57,316 nt of DNA from Desulfobacterales bacterium (GTDB lineage Bacteria; Desulfobacterota; Desulfobulbia; Desulfobulbales; JAGXFP01). Positions 7,983 to 16,892 of the stretch are shown in pieces. The DNA lies in assembly GCA_024637225.1 (NCBI GenBank), contig JAGXFP010000070.1:1-57316 (forward strand), written 5' to 3'. The translations under genes were made by a program, and so were the position numbers. How positions within the stretch are numbered: position 1 is the stretch's first letter; the number at the start of each line of letters is the position of its first letter. The notes under the pieces are model-generated. The model was given only the letters and a program-made list of their open reading frames with translations. It was not told the origin of the DNA and made no database searches.

Positions 7983-9911
7983 ATGAATAACGACAATCCC
8001 AACGCGATCCCCGCCGATGTAGCCCTTGATTTTCTGGCCGAGATCCTGCCCTTCAAGGAGCTTGAGCGCAGCGAACTGCTCAGGCTCTCCAGGAAATGCA
8101 CCATTGATTTCTATCCGGAAGGCACCCTGATCTTCCGCCAGGGCGAAACCGAGGTCGAGTACTTCCACGTCATCCAGCAGGGCGGGGTAAAGACCTACCG
8201 GATCGAGGATAACGACGAGATCTCCCTGAAGGATTACCGGGGCCGGGGGGAATACTTCGGGGCCCTGCCGATCATCCAGGGAACCAGGGCCAACCTGAAT
8301 GTCGAGGCGGTTGAGGATACCTTCTGTTTTCTCTTTGATAAACAGGCCTTTCTGGACCTGCTTTCCTCAAACCCCATGGTCTCCCAATACTATCTGCGCA
8401 CCATGTCCGCCAAAATGGCGGAGATGGTCTACTCCCAGTCCCGCCGCCAGAAAATCCTGCCGAGAACCGAGGGCTCTTTCTACCTTTTTTCCGCCCAGGT
8501 CGGCCGGGTTGCCAAAGGCGACTTGTTCCACGCCCCGGCCACCACCTCGGTGCGGCAGGCCGCGACGATCATGTCCGAAAAAATGGTCGGCTCCCTCCTG
8601 CTGACCGACAGCGGTGGCGAGATCACCGGTATCGTCACCGACAAGGACATCCGCGGCAAGGTGGTGGCCCAGGGCGTCGACTTCGAGACCAGGGTGGAGG
8701 AGATCATGTCCTCGCCGGTCCAGACCATTTCCGGGCAGGCCGTCTGTTTCGACGCCCTGCTCAAGATGATCAAAAACCGGATCCATCATCTGGCCATCGA
8801 GCAGAACGGCAGGATTGTCAAGATGATCACCACCCACGATATCATGGTGACCCAGGGCACCTCCCCCCTCTACCTCTTTCGGGAGATCCTCGCCCAGCGC
8901 AGCATCGAAGGGCTGTATCCCCTGGCCCATAAAATCCCCCAGGTGGTGCGCTCCCTGATCGAGGAGGGCGCCAAGGCCAACAATATCACCCGGATGATCG
9001 CGGTGTTGAACGATCATATCCTGGAACGCCTGCTCTCCCTGCAAATCGAGAAATTCGGCAGGGCGCCGCTGCCCTGGGCCTGGATGCTGATGGGCAGCGA
9101 GGGCCGGCGGGAGCAGACCTTCAAGACCGATCAGGACAATGCCATCATCCATGCCGACACCGACGACCCGGCCCTGAAGGCCGCGGCGGAACCCTATTTC
9201 AAGACCTTTGCCGAAAGCACCATCGACCATCTGGTCAAATGCGGTTACCCGCTCTGCCCGGGCGAAATCATGGCCTCCAACCCCAAATGGCGCCAGCCCT
9301 TGTCGATTTGGGTAAGTTATTTCAAAAAATGGTGCCGAACCCCTACCCCGGAAAGCGTTTTGAACTCCCTGATATTTTTCGATTTCAAGGCGGGCTATGG
9401 CGATACCGCCCTGGTTGACCGCCTAAGAGGGGAGATAGCCGAGATCGCCAGGAACTCGGATCTTTTCCTGCTCTGGATGGCTAAAAGCACCCTGGCCTCC
9501 CGGCCGCCGCTGACCTTCTTCAGAAATTTCATCGTCGAGAAAGATGACGAACACAAAAACAGTTTCGACCTGAAAACCAGGGGCCTGGTCTTCATGGTCG
9601 ACTTTGCCCGGCTGATGTCCCTCAAGCACGGCATTACCGAGACCAACACCCTGGCCCGGCTGAATCTACTCCTGGAAAACCAATATCTGCCCGCGGCTCT
9701 CGGTAATGAGATCATCGAAGCATATGAGTTTCTGATGCACCTGCGTCTGATCCATCAGCTGCATATGCTGGAGGCGGATCAGGCCCCCGATAATTACATA
9801 AAGCCGAAAGACCTTACCGATCTTGAGCGCCAGACCCTGAAAGAGGCCTTCCTGGTGATCGGTCGTTTGCAGGACTTCACCCGCAAGGAGTTTCATCTGG
9901 CCGATCAGTAA
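7983..9911 (+). CDS. cNMP-binding / CBS / DUF294 nucleotidyltransferase-like
   Basis: A 642-residue soluble protein with a regulatory architecture. A cyclic-nucleotide-binding fold is at about 15-135 (YPEGTLIFRQGE, GEYFGALPIIQG). Two CBS domains follow (about 180-300; GIVTDKDIRGKVVAQG). A nucleotidyltransferase-like domain contains GSEGRREQTFKTDQDNAII (about 370-390), with DUF294-type helices at the C-terminus. The GSEGR...TDQD motif is that of GlnD/GlnE-like enzymes. In many proteobacteria this protein sits with acs, an exonuclease and the DUF4212/SSS symporter, as here, which suggests a role in acetate metabolism control. Its substrate is unknown. The ribosome site is weak. Confidence 0.85.
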   Translation: MNNDNPNAIPADVALDFLAEILPFKELERSELLRLSRKCTIDFYPEGTLIFRQGETEVEYFHVIQQGGVKTYRIEDNDEISLKDYRGRGEYFGALPIIQGTRANLNVEAVEDTFCFLFDKQAFLDLLSSNPMVSQYYLRTMSAKMAEMVYSQSRRQKILPRTEGSFYLFSAQVGRVAKGDLFHAPATTSVRQAATIMSEKMVGSLLLTDSGGEITGIVTDKDIRGKVVAQGVDFETRVEEIMSSPVQTISGQAVCFDALLKMIKNRIHHLAIEQNGRIVKMITTHDIMVTQGTSPLYLFREILAQRSIEGLYPLAHKIPQVVRSLIEEGAKANNITRMIAVLNDHILERLLSLQIEKFGRAPLPWAWMLMGSEGRREQTFKTDQDNAIIHADTDDPALKAAAEPYFKTFAESTIDHLVKCGYPLCPGEIMASNPKWRQPLSIWVSYFKKWCRTPTPESVLNSLIFFDFKAGYGDTALVDRLRGEIAEIARNSDLFLLWMAKSTLASRPPLTFFRNFIVEKDDEHKNSFDLKTRGLVFMVDFARLMSLKHGITETNTLARLNLLLENQYLPAALGNEIIEAYEFLMHLRLIHQLHMLEADQAPDNYIKPKDLTDLERQTLKEAFLVIGRLQDFTRKEFHLADQ

Positions 9912-9968
9912 AACACCCACCTCAAAGCCTTTCAGGGGCAGATCCGCTTCGGCGTGATCAGGATGAAT

Positions 9969-10676
9969 ATGCTGAAATTATTCAGAAAAAAACAGGTTGA
10001 AGTCCATCCCCTGATTGCCCGGAACCATCAGGCCTTTCTGGATTTTGAAAAGAATCTGCCGCTGCACGAATACGAACTGGTGGTCCTCGATACCGAGCTG
10101 ACCGGGCTTAAGGTGAAAAAAGCCGAAATCGTCGCCATCGGCGCCGTCAAGATTCGCAATCTCCGGATCCAGTGCGCCGAGACCTTTTACGCCCTGGTCC
10201 AGCCCGACGATCCATTACACACATCGAGTACCCTGATCCACCGGATCACTCCCGGTGAACTGCAAATGGCGAAAAAGCTCCGGGAAATCCTCCCCGCTTT
10301 CCTGGAGTTCTGCGGCGACGCCATCCAGATCGGCCACTACCTGCGCCTTGACCTGGAATTCCTGAACGCGGCTTCGAACAATCTGCTCGGCGGCGTTTTA
10401 AAGACCCCCTACCTGGACACCATGCGGCTGGCCATGGCCTATAACGAGGCAAAACACGGCCATTATTACGAGCACAGCAATATTCACGGCGCCTACACCC
10501 TTGATGCCCTGAGCAGGGAGTTCAACCTGCCAGAATTTCGCGCCCATAATGCCCTGAATGACTCGTTCCAGGCTGCTTACCTTTTTTTATACCTGACCAA
10601 AAAGATGAAGGAATACGGCTTCAGAACCTTGGAAGATTATCTGCGGGCAGGTCGAAAATGGAAAATAATCATGTAA
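9969..10676 (+). CDS. DnaQ-like 3'-5' exonuclease
   Basis: 235 residues with the DEDDh exonuclease fold: ExoI VLDTELTGL (D-x-E), ExoII with IGHYLRLDLEFL, and ExoIII HNALNDSFQAAYLF (His and Asp). It resembles the PolC/DnaQ-type exonucleases that accompany acs and cNMP-CBS-DUF294 genes. The true substrate is unknown. It follows the DUF294 gene by about 55 bp and is probably co-transcribed. I chose ATG 9969, with AGGA five bases upstream; ATG 9963 and GTG 9954 are alternatives. It is not the Pol III epsilon subunit by context. Confidence 0.8.
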   Translation: MLKLFRKKQVEVHPLIARNHQAFLDFEKNLPLHEYELVVLDTELTGLKVKKAEIVAIGAVKIRNLRIQCAETFYALVQPDDPLHTSSTLIHRITPGELQMAKKLREILPAFLEFCGDAIQIGHYLRLDLEFLNAASNNLLGGVLKTPYLDTMRLAMAYNEAKHGHYYEHSNIHGAYTLDALSREFNLPEFRAHNALNDSFQAAYLFLYLTKKMKEYGFRTLEDYLRAGRKWKIIM

Positions 10677-10765
10677 TTACGGTTAAGCCGTAAGCTGTAA
10701 CCCAAGGGTCGCCGACATGGTCCTTAGGAAAAAGGGGAGCGCCCAGAAAACAACATCTCGGCTTA

Positions 10766-10794
10766 TTGACACCATCAAACCTCTATGCTATAAG
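10766..10794 (+). promoter_or_regulatory. Sigma70-type promoter for the symporter operon
   Basis: TTGACA at 10766-10771, a 17-base spacer and TATAAG at 10789-10794 make a near-consensus promoter. Transcription should begin near 10801, about 220 bases before the DUF4212 start. Confidence 0.75.
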
Positions 10795-10800
10795 TCGAAA

Positions 10801-11018
10801 TGGCTCCAATATTGTACCACATTGTGGCACAGACCTTCTTCAGGGCCAGCGGCTGCCCTGAAATGGAGATTTTCAGAGTCTCGCGGCTAAGCCGATCCAC
10901 TCAAAATTCGCAACTTCGACAAATAAAACATGGACATCGAAGAGATATGCAAGGGATAATTTTCCTCTATACAACAACGTAAACCAAAGCTGTATTAATC
11001 TAAAAAAAGGAGATTATT
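10801..11018 (+). promoter_or_regulatory. Long 5' leader with hairpins
   Basis: The predicted untranslated leader of the symporter genes. It contains a perfect palindrome CCACA-T-TGTGG at 10817-10827 just after the start point, which could be a protein-binding operator. A stem CAGGG(C)CAGC / GCTGCCCTG lies at 10841-10860. The rest is AT-rich and ends with a strong AAGGAG site. It matches no riboswitch class I know. A 60-codon frame in it (10800-10982) has no protein-like features. Confidence 0.4.
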
Positions 11019-11270
11019 ATGAAGAGCGCCAGTGAATACTGGAGACGAAATCTCAGGCTGGTAATAGCCTGCATCATCGTCTGGTTTGTCGTTTCGTTCG
11101 GTTTTGGCATTATCCTGGTCGATGTCATGAATAACATCAGTCTCGGCGGCTACAAGCTTGGGTTTTGGTTTGCCCAGCAGGGTTCCATCTACATTTTCGT
11201 TGGCCTGATCTTCTTTTATGTCAAGAGAATGAATAAACTTGATCGCGAATTCGACGTTCACGAAGACTAA
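11019..11270 (+). CDS. DUF4212 small subunit of sodium:solute symporter
   Basis: 83 residues with two membrane spans (about 15-36 and 51-70) and the hallmark start EYWRRNLRL. It matches the family found immediately before VC_2705-type sodium:solute symporters (TIGR03647-like) and is thought to form a two-component transporter with the larger protein. AAAAGGAG lies before ATG 11019. The large subunit starts 17 bp downstream. Confidence 0.85.
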   Translation: MKSASEYWRRNLRLVIACIIVWFVVSFGFGIILVDVMNNISLGGYKLGFWFAQQGSIYIFVGLIFFYVKRMNKLDREFDVHED

Positions 11271-11287
11271 TCAGAGGAGATAATTAA

Positions 11288-13060
11288 ATGGAACTCAAGA
11301 CACTTACTTTTCTGGTTGTCGGCGCCACCTTCGCTCTCTATATCTGGATCGCGATCAAAGCGCGGGCGATAACCACCTCCGATTTTTATGTCGCCGGCAA
11401 AGGCATTCACCCGATCTTAAACGGCATGGCCACCGGCGCCGACTGGATGTCCGCGGCCTCCTTTATCTCCATGGCCGGACTGATCGCCTTCAAGGGCTAT
11501 GACGCCTCAGTATACCTGATGGGCTGGACCGGCGGTTACGTGCTCCTCGCCATGCTGCTGGCCCCCTACCTCCGGAAATACGGAAAATTCACCGTCCCGG
11601 AATTCATCGGCGACCGTTTTTACTCGAACACCGCCCGAATGGTGGCGATTATCTGCCTGATCACCGCTTCGATCACCTATGTTATCGGCCAGATGAAGGG
11701 AATCGGGGTCGCCTTCTCCCGCTTCCTCGAAGTCGACTTCGCCACCGGTCTCTTCGCCGGCATGGCGATCGTTTTTATCTATGCCGTTTTCGGCGGCATG
11801 AAAGGGATCACCTATACCCAGATCGCCCAGTACTGTGTGCTGATCTTCGCCTACACGGTCCCGGCCATCTTTATCTCCCTGCAACTGACCGGAAACCCCA
11901 TCCCCCAGCTCGGGCTCGGCAGCACCATGGCCGACGGAAGCGGCATGTATCTCCTCGACAAGCTTGATCTGATCTGTCAGGATCTGGGTTTTGCCCAATT
12001 TACGGCCCAAAAGAGCTCAACCCTCAACATTTTCCTTCTGACCATGTCCCTGATGATCGGCACCGCCGGCCTGCCCCACGTTATTACCCGGTTCTTCACG
12101 GTTCCCAAGGTCAGGGATGCCCGCTCTTCGGCTGGCTGGGCTCTGGTCTTTATCGCGATTCTCTACACTACCGCCCCGGCGGTCGGCGCCATGGCCCGCC
12201 TGAATCTGATGGAAACCATCCAGACCGGCGAGATCGGCGCCCCGGAGGGCAATCTCGCCTACGCCGAGGTACCTAGCTGGTTTACAAACTGGGAAAACAC
12301 CGGCCTTCTCGAATTTGAAGACAAAAACAACGACGGCAGGATCCAGTATTACGGCCCGGGCATTGCCGACGAAGCCGAGCGTTACGGCTGGCAAGGCAAT
12401 GAAATGGTCAAGGTTGACCGGGACATCATGGTCCTCGCCAACCCCGAGATTGCCGGCCTGCCCAACTGGGTGATCGCCCTGGTAGCCGCCGGCGGTATCG
12501 CCGCCGCCCTCTCGACTGCGGCCGGGCTGCTCCTGGCCATTTCCTCAGCCATCTCCCACGACCTGCTCAAGGGTATATTCATGCCTCAGATCAACGAAAA
12601 GCAGGAGTTGCTGGCCAGCCGACTCGCCATGGCCGGCGCCATCGTCGTGGCCGGACTGCTCGGCTTAAACCCGCCGGGTTTCGCGGCCCAGGTGGTGGCC
12701 CTGGCCTTCGGTCTTGCCGCATCGTCGATCTTCCCGGCCCTGATGCTCGGCATCTTCGCCAAGTCTGTTAACAATAAAGGCGCCATCAGCGGGATGCTGA
12801 CCGGACTCGGCACCACTGTGATCTATATCTTCTGGTTCAAAGGCTGGCTGTTCATTCCGGGCACGGCCATGGCCCCGGACAACGCGGCCAACTGGTGGTT
12901 CGGCATCTCGCCGGAATCCTTTGGGGCCGTCGGGGCGCTCTTTAACTTCCTGGTGGCCTTGATCGTGTCCGGTTTCACTACTCCACCCCCGGAGCACATT
13001 CAACACCTGGTTGAAGATATCCGCGTACCGAGGGGCGCCGATCTTGCGGTCGACCATTAA
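11288..13060 (+). CDS. Sodium:solute symporter, VC_2705-like (acetate type)
   Basis: A 590-residue SSS-family inner-membrane transporter related to ActP, with about 13 membrane spans and the family segments FYVAGKGIHP, NGMATGADWMSAASF and GGIAAALSTAAGLLLAISSA. A hydrophilic loop at about 335-385 contains DKNNDGRIQYYG, which resembles an EF-hand calcium loop and is typical of this subfamily. Together with DUF4212 and the downstream acs it most likely imports acetate or another short carboxylate with sodium. GAGGAG lies before the ATG. A terminator follows at 13092-13128. Confidence 0.87.
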   Translation: MELKTLTFLVVGATFALYIWIAIKARAITTSDFYVAGKGIHPILNGMATGADWMSAASFISMAGLIAFKGYDASVYLMGWTGGYVLLAMLLAPYLRKYGKFTVPEFIGDRFYSNTARMVAIICLITASITYVIGQMKGIGVAFSRFLEVDFATGLFAGMAIVFIYAVFGGMKGITYTQIAQYCVLIFAYTVPAIFISLQLTGNPIPQLGLGSTMADGSGMYLLDKLDLICQDLGFAQFTAQKSSTLNIFLLTMSLMIGTAGLPHVITRFFTVPKVRDARSSAGWALVFIAILYTTAPAVGAMARLNLMETIQTGEIGAPEGNLAYAEVPSWFTNWENTGLLEFEDKNNDGRIQYYGPGIADEAERYGWQGNEMVKVDRDIMVLANPEIAGLPNWVIALVAAGGIAAALSTAAGLLLAISSAISHDLLKGIFMPQINEKQELLASRLAMAGAIVVAGLLGLNPPGFAAQVVALAFGLAASSIFPALMLGIFAKSVNNKGAISGMLTGLGTTVIYIFWFKGWLFIPGTAMAPDNAANWWFGISPESFGAVGALFNFLVALIVSGFTTPPPEHIQHLVEDIRVPRGADLAVDH

Positions 13061-13091
13061 TCAATAAAAACGTTTTTTATCGGAACCTACC

Positions 13092-13128
13092 AAACGGCGT
13101 GTTTGCTTAAAGGCATTCACGCCGTTTT
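13092..13128 (+). terminator. Intrinsic terminator after symporter
   Basis: AAACGGCGTG (13092-13101) pairs with CACGCCGTTTT (13118-13128), with a 16-base loop and a short T run, 32 bp after the symporter stop. This separates the symporter message from acs. Confidence 0.7.
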
Positions 13129-13272
13129 CGTGACAACAGGCTTTTATCGATGGATTTTTATTTTAAGCTGCAATATCCTGTTTAGAGTATTTTGACTGTT
13201 TAATATATAGCCGCGCAGAGCAGCGAAGATAGTGAGACTTCAAAAATCCGTGCCCCGTTCAGTGCCGCTAAA

Positions 13273-13451
13273 TTCGACAAGTTCACAAAAAGTCAAAAAG
13301 GAATGGCCTAAACATGCAATACCCCTTGCAAGGTGAAAATCTTCAGGTCCAAGGCGCGCGAATTTCGAGGAATGAAGTGTACTTCAGAACGCTGCAATAA
13401 CGAGACAATTGCAGCAACTCAGGAGCTGGCGACTTTTTGCTTCGCCATCAA
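13273..13451. repeat. Dispersed repeat with TTGA...CGCAAAAAGTC ends
   Basis: The left terminus TTCGACAAGTTCACAAAAAGTC (13273-13294) is inverted relative to the right terminus GACTTTTTGCTTCGCCATCAA (13431-13451). The interior at 13364-13438 (TCGAGGAATG...CTGGCGAC) is shared with 37053-37120. No ORF is inside. It occupies most of the acs upstream region and ends 18 bp before the acs start, so it may affect acs transcription. Confidence 0.65.
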
Positions 13452-13468
13452 TTTCATAAGGAGGACAC

Positions 13469-15460
<1,992 letters not shown>

Positions 15461-15490
15461 TTACGCTTTTCCCCGATAATCCTAAAAACA

Positions 15491-15520
15491 GAGCCGGCCG
15501 CCGGGCCGGCTCTCTTTTTT
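15491..15520 (+). terminator. Intrinsic terminator of acs
   Basis: GAGCCGGCC-GCC-GGGCCGGCTC followed by TCTTTTTT, 30 bp after the acs stop: a GC-rich stem with a T tract. Confidence 0.85.
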
Positions 15521-15639
15521 AGTCCTCCTTAATCCGAGACAGCTATTTAACTTCTTGTGAGTTATCATCCTGTAATTAGCTGTCTATCCGGCCGTGGCCT
15601 AGGCGGAAACCGAATCAGCCCTCTTTCAGACTATAGAAA

Positions 15640-15725
15640 ACCACCCATCTCCTCGCTCGACAACTCGTTGAGATAGCATTAGTATAATCAACAGCATCGC
15701 CTCCTTGCACCTTACCCGTTCAGCG
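15640..15725 (-). repeat. Partial repeat of the 300-bp family
   Basis: On the minus strand this reads GTGCAAGGAGGCGATGCTGT... and ATATC-like/CAACGAGTTG, matching the internal GTGCAGATGCAAGGCGGCAA ... ATATCAACAAGTTG part of the copies at 16613-16885 and 35262-35574. Family termini are not clear here. It lies between the acs terminator and the next gene. Confidence 0.45.
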
Positions 15726-15767
15726 AACACCCAGGAAATCAGGTGCTCCCAACCGGAAATTTTTATC

Positions 15768-16604
15768 ATGCTGATCAACACCTTCATCCATATCCAGGGC
15801 ATCGGCCCAAAGACCGAGGCGGACCTTTGGCAGACCGGCATCCGCAACTGGCACGATTTGCTGGAAAAGAGTCCCCGGACCTTCTCCGCGGGCAGAGGGG
15901 CCTACATCGCCGAAGCCCTGGCCGAGTCATTGGCCAATTCCACCGACCCCAATTATTTTACCCGCCTGCTGCCGGCCTCCCAGCAGTGGCGGCTCTTCCC
16001 CGACTTCCGGAAAAGCACGGCCTATCTCGACATCGAAACCACGGGGTTATCCGATTACTGCGAGATCACCACTATCGCCCTCTATGACGGTGCGACAATC
16101 AAATACTATGTCCAGGGCGAAAACCTCGATGATTTCCCGGCGGACCTGGCGAAGTACGAGGTCCTGGTCTCTTACAACGGTAAAAGCTTCGATGTCCCGG
16201 TTATAGAACGCTATTTCGGTCTGACTATCGACCAGGCCCATCTCGACCTGCGTTATATCCTTTACAATCTGGGATTCAAGGGCGGCCTGAAAGGTTGCGA
16301 AAAGCAACTAGGCTTGAACCGGGAGGGGCTGGATGGGGTCAACGGCTATCTGGCCGTACTGTTGTGGAATCTGTACCGACGGACCGGGGAACGGCGCGCC
16401 TTGGAAACTTTACTCGCTTACAATATTATGGATACGGTCAATCTGGAGATATTGCTGGTCGAGGCCTACAATCGCAATCTGGCCCTCACTCCGTTCCGGG
16501 AAGAACTGGAGCTGCCCCTGCCGGTCCGGCCGCCAATCCCCTTCCAGCCGGATCCCGTCTTGCTCGGCGAATTGATCAATTCCCAGGCCTCCGGCTTTTA
16601 CTGA
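15768..16604 (+). CDS. RNase H-like exonuclease (YprB type)
   Basis: 278 residues. A helix-hairpin-helix-like N-terminus (IQGIGPKTEADLWQTGI) is followed by a DEDD/RNase H-like domain: YLDIETTGLS (D-x-E, about 88-97), VSYNGKSFDVPVIERYF, a conserved HLDLRYILYNLGFKGGLK, and a C-terminal YNIMDTVNLEILL with the last acidic residue. This is the RNase_H_2/YprB family found widely in deltaproteobacteria; the substrate is not established. ATG 15768 is preceded by GGAAAT. An upstream in-frame TTG at 15705 lies in repeat DNA and is unlikely. Confidence 0.75.
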   Translation: MLINTFIHIQGIGPKTEADLWQTGIRNWHDLLEKSPRTFSAGRGAYIAEALAESLANSTDPNYFTRLLPASQQWRLFPDFRKSTAYLDIETTGLSDYCEITTIALYDGATIKYYVQGENLDDFPADLAKYEVLVSYNGKSFDVPVIERYFGLTIDQAHLDLRYILYNLGFKGGLKGCEKQLGLNREGLDGVNGYLAVLLWNLYRRTGERRALETLLAYNIMDTVNLEILLVEAYNRNLALTPFREELELPLPVRPPIPFQPDPVLLGELINSQASGFY

Positions 16605-16612
16605 GCTTGGAA

Positions 16613-16885
16613 CCTGAATCCTTGACGGCTTAGTGGGAGAATTTGTTTTATGCCCACAGGGTATAAATTTCCTACGAGCAGACAAGTTGCTCAATAGCTT
16701 TATTCGTTTGTTGTTACGTAAAATAATCGTTTTTTCACTGGGTCGGCTCGATTCTTCCCGCCGCCCTGCAGGGTGCCCGATAACGGCGCATCTGTGGCGT
16801 TGGGAACTCATTGATATACCAAAAGTATTATCAACATCGTTGCCGCCTTACATCTGCACCGTTCTCGAACGCTCACCGATTCAGG
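16613..16885 (-). repeat. Full copy of CCTGAATC/GATTCAGG repeat element
   Basis: Inverted termini CCTGAATCCTTGACGG (16613) and CGCTCACCGATTCAGG (to 16885) bound 273 bp. On the minus strand the element aligns over nearly its whole length with 35262-35574. It holds, in order, the GTTCGAGAACGGTGCAGATG block, a GCGCCGTTATCGGGCACCCTGCAGG block, a module shared with lptD and treZ (AAAGCT...GAGCAACTTGTCTGCTC...TATACCC) and the AAGCCGTCAAGGATTCAGG end. The flanks TTGGAA and TCGGAA may be an imperfect target duplication. There is no ORF of note. Confidence 0.7.
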
Positions 16886-16892
16886 TCGGAAG

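Noticed and set aside
10800-10982. 60-codon ORF in the symporter leader
   Set aside because: It starts at the predicted transcription start with no ribosome site and overlaps stem structures.
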